Positions 34,128 to 45,017 of a DNA stretch of 64,000 bases are shown here, piece after piece; within the stretch, counting starts at the first letter, position 1; every line of letters starts with the position of its first letter. A model generated the notes under the pieces. That model saw only the letters and a list, made by a program, of their open reading frames with translations. It made no database searches and was not told where the DNA came from. The stretch is from the NCBI GenBank assembly GCA_905250025.1, contig CAJNOJ010000218.1, forward strand, positions 6,570 to 70,569. The letters run 5' to 3'. Position numbers and translations under genes: made by a program. The DNA is from Adineta ricciae (Eukaryota; Rotifera; Eurotatoria; Adinetida; Adinetidae).

Positions 34128-35428
34128 GAGATTGAACGAGAAGTATTATATAACGGAATCCTACGCAAAACGAAATACTACTATGTGATGCTTTGCATTA
34201 TCTGTTATCTATATAAACTCCTGAAGGCAAAATAGTAAAATAACAGAGTCATCGTTAAGGATGAGAGAGCCAAACGATCAAATTGGCTAAACTTTTGAAG
34301 CATTCTAGCCTATACTTCAAGTTGACTGTTTTCATCTTCATTATCCCAGGAATTTGGAGAATGGTTATCGAATATTTTCTGTGTTATTAATCGAATCTTC
34401 ATTCACTTGTCGCTCTGTGACCAGAAATTCCTTTGCTGTTGAAAGATTAAGAGCGAAAATAACTTATATATAACAAGACATGTCTCATCATGTTAGTTGC
34501 CCTTTCCTATAAAGATATAGTGAGAACAGCTGGCTCTTTAATACTGAACAGCCTCCAAATATTTCTAATTAATGGCGAAAGTTCTACGGATAAAGCTTTA
34601 ACAGCATCTCGTACTTAACCACTAGTGTTCAGTTATTTGAAATTTTGGAAAGCAGTTGTGACGAATTCATACTTTAATACGATAAAGCTTTTTTGCAAAA
34701 TGGAAAAAATACCATGAAAATCTTTAAAAAGGCAAAAAGTGGAAGTAGGAAACCGTATGTTAGTTTTCAATGTCGATTTCAAAGGAAAATATTATAAGTT
34801 TTAATGTGCGCACATAATCAGTTGAATTGATATCGTTTAGATTGAGGCATATACTTGATGCTTTCTTTTCTAACTCTTTCAAAAACAAACTGTTTACAGC
34901 AGACATTTTATTAAGTTTCGTACGAAGTCTGATGTGGATAAATCAACCAATGTTTAGAAAAAGTTGTAGATTGAGATATAAAACACTTGATAAGACGGAA
35001 TGGAAAGAGATGAGCAGAATGTGCTGACGAAAGAGACTGTAGATGAAACAAAGAATCAGTAGTGTTGAAATTCCATGAATTACGAATATGTGAGTAATCT
35101 TGACTCTCAAATCTATTTAATAAAGGGTAATATCCATACTCACATTCTCAATAGCAACGAATCTATGATGAATAAAAACAAAGCAGCATTACGAAACGTG
35201 GGTGAAATCCTAATATCTTCACAAGTTGTGAATCACTAGCAGTTATTAAGACAAGCTATTTATGAAAACACGTATATTCTCGTTCCACTCTCTCTGTTTC
35301 GTTCTGTCACGTTTTGGTATGTTCTGTTCTGATGTTCTGATTAAGTATTTAAGTGAGTGAATCAAGACAGAAAGGGGAAGATAGAACGAGAACAGCGACT
35401 AATTTAGTCTTTGTTTCAGATAATAGAG
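34128..35428. other. Non-coding flank of gene G, copy A
   Basis: To about 34660 this aligns closely with 37679-38210 of copy B. Beyond it similarity falls, with blocks of recognisable homology (for example around 35035-35110) between unalignable pieces. No gene was seen. Confidence 0.5.
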
Positions 35429-36079
35429 ATGGTTTCGACAAGCGCAAAAACAATTGTAGAATACAACTGTTGTTCTATGCAAACGATAAATGAGGATTTT
35501 TCTAGCTGGAACATTGAACAACACCCGAATTATTATACTTTAGTCGATCATAACGATATATTTAGAAGAAAGAATACATTGTATTCGTTTATAAATAACA
35601 ATAGTTAATGTAAATTATTACGTCGTAACAATTACCTTTTGAAAGTGACCAGCGCAATAGTGTATGTTGGTGAAAAATATATTATTCCAGGTTTAAATAA
35701 GTACCGTAGAACTTATATAAACAGAAACCTGGGAAATGGAATGCCAAAATTTCGTCAATGGCAAGATGTGACGAAGTATATCGGCGATCGTTACAGCAAC
35801 GCAGTTTATGCTCGCGAACATACATTAAAACAAGACGTTTACAAGCAAATACTTAGGCTAGCTAGACAGGAAGGAATATCTGCTAGATGTTGGAAGACTT
35901 TAGAATCATTATACAAAAACAGAAATTCAGCTTGTCATGTAAAGACCAGTGAAGACGATGCACGGAGTATCAAGGAATATGCAGATAATTTTAGTGGTGA
36001 AAATGAGAAAAAAAGTGTCAAGCTTTTATCCGAGTTGGTACTCACAACACTTGCAAACAGAAGAAGAGAAATAGACTAG
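35429..36079 (+). pseudogene. Gene G, copy A: HEPN-like small protein with an internal stop
   Basis: The ATG at 35429 lies 9 bases after an acceptor-like TTTCAG (ending 35419). The frame of 217 codons is interrupted by one TAA at 35606-35608 and is otherwise open to 36079. The protein is only about 60-65% similar to copy B. Yet the segment WQDVTKYIGDR and the motif R-N-S-A-C-H (codons 35921-35938, YKNRNSACH) are conserved. R-N-x3-H followed by a helix rich in S/E/D is what HEPN-type RNase domains show near their C-terminus. The single stop may make it a pseudogene or be a sequence error. Gene H follows 158 bp downstream on the same strand. Confidence 0.55.
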
Positions 36080-36237
36080 GATTACAAATGAAACATCGAC
36101 ATAAACTCATCATTTTTATGTTGAATATCGTAGATTAGATTTTCTGTCCATAATCGCCTATCCAGTCGTGGTTCGAACATCATATTCATTTAGTCTTATT
36201 TTTTCTCTTTCAGATTTGTCAATACTGAAGTTTAATA

Positions 36238-36649
36238 ATGGTTAATAACTGCAAATTACTTGATCAATTTGATCCGAATCCTGTTCAATACGTTGGAAAA
36301 TATTCTAGACGATGCTCGGAAATATCATTACCTTCCTCGCAAAGTGAAGACGAAGATCGAGATTTACAATCACGTTCTCGGAAGATTTCCTGTCGTTCAC
36401 CTTACTTTCTGCGTAAAACTCCACGTTACCAACCTAACCCCAAGAGAATGAAACAAAATTCAGAAAAGATGATAAATCAACCTGATGATTGTTCAAGTTC
36501 AATAGTGAGAGATGATATTATAAGGAAAATGTCCATTTGTTTATCTTTTTATGGGAATTTTGTTCTGATTCCTGCAGTCGAAAAGACACTGAAGAAAATC
36601 AATGGTCAAAGATTTACTTATTGGTACGAAATGATGCAATTTATTGATT
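36238..36649 (+). CDS. Gene H, copy A, 5' part (continues at 45216)
   Basis: The frame starts at ATG 36238, 24 bases after an acceptor-like polypyrimidine-CAG (ending 36213), and runs to the single N at 36650. Its last 198 bases (36452-36649) are identical to 45018-45215. If 36649 is followed by 45216 the frame continues to a stop at 45508 and has exactly the length of copy B (705 nt, 234 codons plus stop). The N-terminal third is Ser/Arg/Glu-rich (YSRRCSEISLPSSQSEDEDR) and probably disordered. The rest is a helical domain of unknown family. The gene is thus split in this window by the insertion of copy B. Confidence 0.75.
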
Positions 36650-36650
36650 N

Positions 36651-37678
36651 TCGCTCCTAAGCACCCCTTCAGCAGGATCATACGGCTGGGTTTCACCATT
36701 CATAGTAGAAGTAAAAAAAAGATCCCGAACTTGACGAAGAACAATTACCGTTCGTGGATGAAACGGTTGTTCCGATGATAGTTGAAAGAGCTGCTCTGGG
36801 TATTATTGATGAAGGAAAAAAGATTGGAAACGCTCCTTTATATACAATGGATAGTTTTTTATTCAGAAAAATCAACGAATTTATGATATTAATCGGAGAC
36901 AAGAAAATCTCTGGTGAAGTCAAATTCGCTCGATTGGTCCATTCTGTTCACTTCTGTGGGGCAATCCATTCAACCTCAAACTACGAATGGACAAGAGACT
37001 CTTGTACCGAGCGATTAATCTGTCGGATGAGCAAATCGCAATGTACAAAGAATGCGTTCAAAATCCTGATGAATATCAAACGTTTCAAACATCTACATCG
37101 ACTAGTCGGAGTCGTACTGTAGCTGAGTTGATCGATACCAACGATCTATTCATTATGAGGGTGAATTGTGCTTTTACAGCAGATATTCAACCATATTCGA
37201 TAATGCCTCATGAAGAAGAAAAACTGATTAATCCTGGTGTGTCGTTCACTGTTAAAAACATAAACATGAACACGAATACGAATACAAACAAAAATGTAAT
37301 CTATCTACAACCGAAGCAACACTTCAATAGTAAGTAGGATCTTTCCAGGATGATATGAATTCAAATGTGATCGCTTTCCATTTCTGAATAGAGGCGGCCA
37401 TACATGAAATATCAAACGTTCAAGCGGAGATCTCAGCCGACAATTCCTCTACATTTCGTGATTTCCCCTACAAGGGTATATTGGGCATTCTTGTTAATGA
37501 TCCTAATCGTGTTCGTCGACTTGATCGTAATGGCTTTGATCAATCTGATCCTTTGCTAACTTTTTTTTCATTATCACGCGACGGTGGTAATCATAAGGAC
37601 TCTAGTGTATTTCGTACTTTGTGTACCCGGTTTCGAGTATTATTCAAGAATAATGATGATTTGGCTATCGAGGAATAA
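36651..37678 (+). pseudogene. WWE-type ADP-ribosyltransferase, copy B (5' end cut, broken)
   Basis: It begins at the N (36650) within the pre-catalytic region and matches copy A from about 33205. It keeps segments lost in A: NAPLYTMDSFLFRKINEF and the arginine motif LLYRAINLSDEQ. These are followed by TSTSTSRSRTVAEL and PHEEEKL, so the R, S and E-x-E elements are all visible. A CGA to TGA change at 36915-36917 and a frame change between the two halves prevent translation. The 62-nt intron (37330-37391) and the last exon ending NNDDLAIEE are conserved. Because A and B carry different lesions, they decayed independently. Confidence 0.75.
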
Positions 37679-39190
37679 GAGATTGAACGAGGAGTATTAT
37701 ATAACGGAATCCTACGCAGAACGAGATATCACTGTATGATGCTTTGCATCATCTGTTATCTGTATAAACTCCTGAAGGCAAAATAATAAAATAACAGAGT
37801 CATCGTTAAGGATGAGAGAGTCAAACGATCAAATTGGCTAAACTTTTGAACCATTCTAGCCTATACTTCAAGTCGACTGTTTTCATCTTCATTATCCCAG
37901 GAATTTGGAGAATGGTTATCGAATATTTTCTGTGTTATAATTCGAATCTTCATTCACTTGTCGCTCTGTGACCAGAAATTCCTTTGCTGTTGAAAGATTA
38001 AGAGCGAAAATAACTTATATATAACAAGACATGTCTCATCATGTTAGTTGTCTTCTCATATAAAGATATAGTGAGAACAGCTGACTCTTTAATATTGTAT
38101 AGCCTCCAAATATTTCTAATTAATGGCGAAAGTTCTACGGATAAAGCTTTCATAGCATCTCGTACTTAACCACTAGCGTTCAGTTATTTGAAATTTTGGA
38201 AAACTACTTCGTTGCTTTTCCGTTTTTCTTGGCAATATTACTACTGCGCAGTTATGAGAAATTCATATTTCAATACGCTAAATCTTTTTTTCAGAATGGG
38301 AAAAAATGCCAAAAAAACTTTAGAAAACACATAAAGCGGAAGTAAGAAGCCAAATAGTGTGATTTCGAATGGCGATGTCGAAGGAAAAGAAAATAGCAGA
38401 TATTTTTAATGAGCGCTTACAATCGATTGTGTTGACATAGTTTACAATATAGAATAAACGTGTTGTTTACTTTCCTCGTTCTGTTATAAGAAAAAACTGA
38501 TGATTATAACATAGATTTCCTTATGCCATTTTATCGTGAAGAAGGGTGCCATAGATACTCACTAAAGTGCCTTCCGATTGCATCGTATGATAGGTAAGAT
38601 ATGTTGAATTTTGTTCAAGGTTATTTGAGATATAATGTGCTGTTTGAGAAAAATGTTTTTGACAAGAAGTCCTCCTGTCAGCAAAATGTCGCGATTGAAA
38701 TAGTAACGTTTGAAAGGAAACTATTGATGTCTAGTGAAATGAACATTGATAACGTTCGAGTAGTTTGATAAGACGATGCCGAAAGAGACTGTATATGAAG
38801 TGAAGAATCACTAGTGTTGAAACTCCGTGAATTACGAATGCGTAAGTAATCGTGGCTCTCAAGTCTATTTAATAAATAGTAACAGTGAACGTGAAGAGCA
38901 GAGCAATTTCGTATTCATATTCTTTAGAATAGCGAAATTGTGCTGAATGAATACAAAGTAACATTTCGAAAAGCGACTAAACATCGTAGTATCTTAGAAA
39001 TTCGTGATTCATTAGCAGCTATTAGGACAAGTTTTTTTTTTAAAACAGCTATGCTCTCATTTCTCTCTCTTTGTTTCATTCTCTCACGTTTTGGTATGTT
39101 CTGTTCTGATGTTCTGAGTGAATGAAAACGAAAAAGGTGAGATAGAACAATTAAGTGCGACTGATTTATTCTTGGTTCCAGATAACAGGT
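37679..39190. other. Non-coding flank of gene G, copy B
   Basis: Aligns with 34128-35428 of copy A, well up to about 38210 and poorly after that, with private insertions such as the pyrimidine-rich piece near 38210-38260. No gene was seen. Confidence 0.5.
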
Positions 39191-39874
39191 ATGGCTTCTG
39201 CAAACACAAAAAAAATTATTGAATACACATATTGTGCTGAGCAACGTAAAGCTAAAGATTTTTCGACACAATATTGGATAAATAACGAACGACAACAGTG
39301 TAATTATTATACTTTAATCACTAATAATGAAACATTCAAAAACCAAAGCACACGTATAATATATTCATTTGTAGAGAACGGTGCTGAATGTAACTTATTA
39401 CGTCGCAACGCTTATCTTTTGAAAGTAGCAAATGCAATAACTTTTTTTGGTAAAGAATATATTATTCTCGATTTAAATGAGTTTTGCAGAACTTCTATAA
39501 ATGAAAATTCCGCAGATGGAAGACCAGGATATTCTGTGCCAGAATTTCGTCAATGGCACGATGTGACGAAATATATTGGTGATCGTGACAGTCCAAGAAT
39601 TCCTGCTTGGGAACGCGAGAAGAAACAAAAGGTTTATGACCAAATAACTAGAATAGCTAACAACAACGGAATATGTGATGAATATTGGGAAGCTCTCAAA
39701 TCATTGTATGATGAGAGAAATTTAGCTTGCCATGCACCGGCGAGTGAAGCCGACGCAGAAAGTATTAAAATATATGCAAATTATGTTAATAATGAACATG
39801 AAAAACAAGGTGTCAATTGTTTATCCGATTTGGTTCTCACTAAACTTGGAAGCAATAAAAGAGGAAGAAAATAA
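39191..39874 (+). CDS. Gene G, copy B: HEPN-like small protein, intact
   Basis: 227 residues from ATG 39191 (9 bases after an acceptor-like TTCCAG ending 39181) to TAA. There is no signal peptide or membrane segment. The N-terminal part is polar and variable. The middle has AITFFGKEYIILDLNEF and FRQWHDVTKYIGDRDSP. The C-terminal part is helical and contains ERNLACHAPASEADAESI, with R176-N177-x3-H181. That R-N-x3-H arrangement, followed by Ser and acidic residues, is the signature of HEPN-type RNases and related immune effectors; assignment is by inference from this motif and helix content. Gene H begins 160 bp downstream and shares the layout (Y/F-F/Y-G, then W, then DSP), so the two may be ancient paralogues. 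It lies in a divergent island between conserved flanks. Confidence 0.55.
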   Translation: MASANTKKIIEYTYCAEQRKAKDFSTQYWINNERQQCNYYTLITNNETFKNQSTRIIYSFVENGAECNLLRRNAYLLKVANAITFFGKEYIILDLNEFCRTSINENSADGRPGYSVPEFRQWHDVTKYIGDRDSPRIPAWEREKKQKVYDQITRIANNNGICDEYWEALKSLYDERNLACHAPASEADAESIKIYANYVNNEHEKQGVNCLSDLVLTKLGSNKRGRK

Positions 39875-40034
39875 TTAATTAAAAATGAAATATCGAAACA
39901 AACTCATCTTTTTTATGTTGAATATTGTAAATTCGGTTTTCTGCCCATAATTGTGTATCCAGTCGTGATTCGAATATTATATTCATTTAGTTTCATATTT
40001 TATCTTTCAGATTTGCCAATACTGAAGTTTAATA

Positions 40035-40739
40035 ATGGTTAGTAACTGCAAATTACTTGATCAATTTGATCCGAATCCTGTTCAATACGTTAGAAAATAT
40101 TCTAGACGATACTCGGAAACATCATTACGTTCCTCGCAAAGTGAAGACGAAGATCGAGATTTACAATCACGTTCTCCGAAGATTTCCTGTCGTTCACCTT
40201 ACTTCTTGCGTGAAACTCCACGTTACCAACCGAACCCCAAGAGAATGAAACAAAATTCAGAAAAGATGATAAATCAACCTGATGATTGTTCAAGTTCAAT
40301 AGTGAGAGATGATATTATAAGGAAAATGTCCATTTGTTTATCTTTTTATGGGAATTTTGTTCTGATTCCCGCAGTCGAAAAGACATTGAAGAAAATCGAT
40401 GGTCAAAGATTTACTTATTGGTACGAAATGATGGAATTTATTGATTCTTATGATTCACCGTCTGCAGATGAACATCGAAAGAAATTAATTGATGAATTAA
40501 TGCAAAACATGCGTGAATTTGTTGAAAACGAAGGAATATCACGTGAAGATTGGCGCAAAATGCTATGTTCAATACCAGATGATGTTATCGATAAATTCGA
40601 TTACCGATTAGAACAAACTATGTTTGATGAAATTCTAAATCTGGCTGAAAAAAATCTATTACCGTTTAATTTAAATAAGCCATTTATTTCTTTATTAAAT
40701 TCCGCGAAAAAGTATGTCAAAAAACATATTCGAAAATGA
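40035..40739 (+). CDS. Gene H, copy B: hypothetical helical protein, intact
   Basis: 234 residues, ATG 40035 to TGA, 24 bases after an acceptor-like TATCTTTCAG (ending 40010). The first about 75 residues are rich in Ser, Arg and acidic residues (SQSEDEDRDLQSRSPKI) and probably disordered. They are followed by a compact helical domain (IRKMSICLSFYGNFVLIPAV, YWYEMMEFIDSYDSP, GISREDWRKMLCSIPDD). The layout parallels gene G but the R-N-x3-H motif is absent. A poly-A signal (aataaa, 40782-40787) follows closely. I do not recognise a family. Identity to copy A is high, in contrast to gene G. Confidence 0.7.
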   Translation: MVSNCKLLDQFDPNPVQYVRKYSRRYSETSLRSSQSEDEDRDLQSRSPKISCRSPYFLRETPRYQPNPKRMKQNSEKMINQPDDCSSSIVRDDIIRKMSICLSFYGNFVLIPAVEKTLKKIDGQRFTYWYEMMEFIDSYDSPSADEHRKKLIDELMQNMREFVENEGISREDWRKMLCSIPDDVIDKFDYRLEQTMFDEILNLAEKNLLPFNLNKPFISLLNSAKKYVKKHIRK

Positions 40740-41341
40740 AACATTTGAAACGTTACTCTTGAACATTTATTTCGTTTAAATAATAAATTTTATCGTACAT
40801 ACTCGTGTTCTTTTGGGAAATCTGAATCTTTTTTTAGCCGTACCATTCGCTTAACGAACAAGTCCACTAAGCAGTGTGTTGTATAAATTTATTTTACTTA
40901 TTATCGAATAAATTATGCAAAGAATTTCGGGAGAAAATGCATTCATCATGGTTTTTTTTCATCAGTGAGCAGAATGTTGAATTGCTTGCCGCTGAATTAT
41001 CGAATAGAAAGAATGAAATGTTCTTTTCTGTGTACAGTATTTTTCGTATCATCAGAAGTAATCGAAGGTAATGCCAGTGAAATGTGTTGCGGGACTCGAA
41101 AACCAAGGAATAAAAGTAAGGGTGTGGTTCGTTTGGATGATTTCAGTCGAGTTAGTGAAACAGCTTTCTGCAATATATAACAATAGGGAAGGATGTGGGT
41201 GTAATGTCTCTGTTTATTTTCATTTGTCACATAAAATAACTGCCAATCATGAATAAAATTAAATGATAAATATTAAAGGAATCCATAACACAGCTACACA
41301 TGATTCATATAGTGAGTTACTCGAAAATACTGTACCCATTG
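40740..41341. other. 3' region between convergent genes (copy B)
   Basis: Contains the poly-A signal of gene H at 40782 and a taagggtgtgg word at about 41117. It is closely matched by 45509-46086 in copy A. No coding sequence is supported. Confidence 0.45.
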
Positions 41342-42666
41342 TTAACCGTCCAGCTCGAAGCGCTGAACTCGATTATTACTTTGATCGCTAACGTAAAGAA
41401 ACGTTTCGTTAGCGTTGAGTGCTACTCCAACGGGTGAACGGAGCATAGTAGGAAGCGATCCTGCTGTTCCTGTCCCAGCAACTGTAGTTGCTTGTGTATC
41501 ATTCATTTTCCATCGCTGAATTCGATTGTTATTCGTGTCAGCAATGTACATGTCACCGTTCTTCGGGGACACCCATACAAAGTACGGTTGATTCAATTGA
41601 TTTGGATTTGATCCCGCTCCGTTTCCTCCGGCTACCGTCACGCCTACAGAACTATTCAACTGAAATTTCTGAATACGATGATTCATACTATCACAAACGA
41701 ACAGCGAAGACGAAGTTTTATCAAAAAAGATACCTCGTGGATAATTCAAATACGTCGACGAATTACCACTTTGATTATAATAACCAATAACAATCGTATT
41801 ATTATTTCTGATAATAACATGTGTATCGAACAACGAGGTGTACATATTATTATATTGATCGAAAGCTACTCCCCAAACGCCAATACCTCTTGAGGCGATG
41901 GTGCCTTGTGTGACATTCACTGTGATGTTTGGCGGCCATTTCGTCAACCGATTAAGATTACGATCAGTAACATAAACATATTCACTGCTATCAACAACGA
42001 CATTCCATATTCTATTCATTATAATGTTCCGTTGTGGATAGCCGAGACCACCGGCTACAGTAGTTCCCAGACGGCTACCAAAATGAAAACGTTGCACTCG
42101 AAAATTATTCGAATCGCATACGTAGAAAGTTTGATTGATCGATGAAACAAATATACCGCGCGGTGCATTTAATCCCATAGCATCATCACCAGCTGTCATA
42201 TTGTCATAACCAGCAATTGTAACGCCGATCGGTAATTGATCAGCTAGAATATAATACAATAAATATTGAGTAACTAGTACGATGCACTCTTCCTGGAAAA
42301 GGTTGTTTTCGATTATTGTTGTATAAATAGATGTTTCCCTCAGAAATGTGCGGGACCGCATTTTCAGGTATTATGTGGATCTCATCCCTTTTTGCTAGCT
42401 CGAGAATATTTCTAGTTTAACGATCGGCTTTTGATGTAAATATCTTATCTAACTTTCAGCCGAAACTTTCCTACAGGTGTAAAAAGTACTCTCTAAAAAG
42501 CCAGAAAAGTATACTAGAAATACTTACTCGGATCACTTGTTATATCAGATGTCACAACTTCGGTTGTCACTTGAGTTGATGCAGTCGTTGATGAACTCGT
42601 TCCAACCGAAGTGCCTAATAAGAGAAGCAAAATTAAAAGACAGTATAGAACTACAATTTTTTTCAT
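41342..42666 (-). CDS. Secreted NHL-repeat protein (gene I, copy B)
   Basis: Two exons: 42666-42528, encoding a signal peptide (MKKIVVLYCLLILLLLLGTS) and a Thr/Ser linker, and 42243-41342, encoding the NHL propeller. The intron 42244-42527 (284 nt) has GTAAGT and TTCTAG ends in the right phase, giving 346 residues. About six NHL blades are visible, with the pattern LNAPRGIFVSS...YVCDSNNFRVQRF and MYIADTNNNRIQRW. NHL propellers bind proteins, glycans or RNA; with a signal peptide an extracellular binding role is likely. The start codon lies two bases after the stop codon of the upstream PAN-domain gene. I prefer this start to the frame that reads through the intron. Confidence 0.8.
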
Positions 42667-42668
42667 AT

Positions 42669-43417
42669 TTATGCTTCCGCATTACAACCATCAGATAGAC
42701 CTGTTGTGTTGTATAGCACACTTGTATTCGGTTGCAAGGTGATAGCCAGTGTAGAACTTCCAATCGTCGCATCTGTAACAAACGGCAAGACAAAATGTTC
42801 AAAAATAATTCTGAAAAGCGTTGCGACTTACATCCACACTGATTGGATGGTAAACAAGTGTAACCAAAATCTTCTCGACACATGCTTCTGTTTTGTTGAC
42901 AAGATGCACCGATTACAGGTAACTGTGGTGCACATATGGATGTTGATATATTCCAATAAGTGTGTGGAACGCATTCACATGTGGAATTCGTTGAGCATGT
43001 AAGATAACGAGTTTCGTAGCAGCTAGTCTGACATGAAAGACCATATTGTGAAAATACAGCTGCAGAGATTTTAACGACACCAACTCTTGATTGAGATGGT
43101 ACTGCAATAATACTACCCACTGTATCTATATCACCTTCGAATAATCGACATTGGTCCAATGCAGATACATCATAATCAAAAATGCGACACAATCGATTTT
43201 GATTGCATGCAACAGCACATAACTTCAATGAGTTCCTTGTTGTTGTCGAAAGCAGCTGTGCTGCTGGATTGACAGGAGAATATTGAGTACCATTAGAATA
43301 GTACACGATGTAAGATTGACTTATTTGATCGGAATGAGTAGAATCGATCACCAAAGTAAGCAACGACCAAATGAAAACGACCAATTGTCCATTATTACGT
43401 TGATACACAAAAAGCAT
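42669..43417 (-). CDS. Secreted PAN/Apple and EGF-like protein (gene J, copy B)
   Basis: Exon 1, 43417-42832, and exon 2, 42772-42669, are joined across a 59-nt intron (GTAAGT...TTACAG), giving 229 residues. The N-terminal hydrophobic stretch (LVVFIWSLLTLVIDS) is a signal peptide. A PAN/Apple-like domain follows (CAVACNQNRLCRIFDYD, QCRLFEGD), then a Cys-rich region (CQTSCYETRYLTCSTNSTC, CREDFGYTCLPSNQCGC). PAN domains bind proteins or carbohydrates. It ends with TAA at 42671-42669, two bases before the ATG of the NHL gene on the same strand. Together the two frames have the domain order of a single secreted PAN-EGF-linker-NHL protein, so they may be a dicistronic unit or a split gene. Confidence 0.75.
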
Positions 43418-44111
43418 TACTGAAAATCAAACGATATCTGAAAGATGGTTAGTTTTAATCAGACACAGATGTTATAGAAGCCAACTATCAAATTCTGCAC
43501 TCGCACTCTTGTTTATTCATAGTATACCGAATAGAGTAATAAAGGTGGATCGTTAATTGTTTCGGGATTTAACAATTTTTTTCTGTATTATTATAGTATG
43601 AGTGTTGATTAGATACATAAGAATACGCTTATGAGAAATAATTTTAAGTTATTCAGTGCACTTCTCTTCCTCTTTGTTCCATATATATTGGAGTACATGG
43701 TAGAAAAAGAAATTTGTTATTATGTAATTTCCGATGATAATGAGTTTTACAATAAGGGAAAACTAATTATCTGCAAGTATTATTGAATTCTACACGCTGA
43801 AACAGCTCCTTCTAATCTCACAGCACTTGGAAAATACTATTTTCCGCCAGTTTCTCCATTTTATATTATGCATTTAAATTTTGCACTGACGTCCTTGGTG
43901 AAATAAAAAAAGTTTTTTGAGATCAAAATCGATCGAAACATCGTTTTGATATACGCCGTATAGGACGTAACAAAAAGATGCATGCGTATACCTAACAAAT
44001 TTTTTCGTTCTGTTCTACCGAAATGTGAAGGTGTTTTTATTTGGTAAAATGGCACATGCTCAACAAAATTCGTCATCTGAGAGACGAATATTTTTCGACA
44101 CATAAACGTAA
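43418..44111. other. Divergent intergenic region (copy B)
   Basis: Lies between gene J (minus) and the F-box/LRR gene (plus), and is closely matched by 47720-48341. No element can be named with confidence. Confidence 0.4.
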
Positions 44112-45016
44112 ATGTCGAAAAAAAATTCATCGCCCATTCTCGGACTCTCCGTTGAGATTGTCTATCGAATTCTTGATCACTTGGAAGTATCAACCATCCT
44201 TCGATCACTTCGAAATATTTGTACTCGACTCAATATCATTATCGACACTTATCATCGATACCAGGTCACTTCCAACACCTTTACGTACGTAAAACAACTT
44301 TTATTTTCGTGTTGACAGATCTATACCACACTAGATCTTTCCACTCCAGTTGTTAATGACAAGAAAATTCAATGCTTATCCAATGCTTTAGAGAATAATA
44401 CTGTAATAGATACATATTCGTCGATATGCAGTAGATCTCATCTCTTTCGCACAGACAATAACAAACCTACAACTTCAAGTGACTGATATTGATAATCGTT
44501 GTGCAAGATATTTAGCACATGTCATACGAAAGAATCGTGTAAGTCTTATTCTGCGCTTAATAAGCTGCTTTGACAAACTCTGTTTTCGTTGAACATAGAC
44601 ACTAACGCATGTGAATCTTAAGTATAATAAAATCGGTCCACAAGGCGTACGATACTTAGCTCAAGCATTGTACATTAATCAGGTCAGATTAGTTCACTTT
44701 TTCTTATTTTTTATATTCGCTTTGATCTTTATTAACAGACACTGACGAGTCTCGATCTTAGCTCGAATACAATTGGTTCTGAAGGAGCTCAATATTTAGC
44801 TATTGCTTTACAATTTAATCAAGTGAAATAATTTCTCGTCTTTTCCTTCGTCATTTCCATATTTCTCTAAAGACACTTACAGACTTGTCTTTGGAATCTA
44901 GCAGTCTTGACTCCAATGCAATGAAGTATCTCGCAGAAGGATTACAAAAAAATAAGGTCCGTTAACTCTCTTTTTCTCGTTATTTGACGTTTGTGATTTA
45001 GAAATTGATGAAATTA
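44112..45016 (+). CDS. F-box / leucine-rich-repeat protein, copy B (5' part)
   Basis: Exon 1 (44112-44264) starts MSKKNSSPILGLSVEIVYRI and carries an F-box (LSVEIVYRILDHLEVSTILR), which would couple the protein to SCF ubiquitin ligases. A 55-nt intron with a GACAG acceptor leads to exon 2 at 44320. Each following exon of 84 nt encodes one 28-residue LRR of the ribonuclease-inhibitor/NLRC3 type, for example TLTSLDLSSNTIGSEGAQYL, separated by introns of about 60 nt. All exons seen are open. The gene is cut by the N at 45017 just as a new LRR exon begins. Target recognition by the LRR array is inferred. Confidence 0.75.
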
Positions 45017-45017
45017 N

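Noticed and set aside
40894..41256. Overlapping frames of 60-77 codons on both strands after gene H
   Set aside because: They overlap each other, lie in the 3' region and are not preserved as coding by the changes between copies.
42244..42361. N-terminal extension of the NHL frame (MRSRTFLRETS...)
   Set aside because: It lies in the 284-nt intron. The upstream exon with a signal peptide splices in phase and gives a better protein.
42545..42832. Read-through C-terminus of the PAN-domain frame
   Set aside because: It translates a 59-nt intron and then the next gene out of frame; the spliced form is conserved in both copies.
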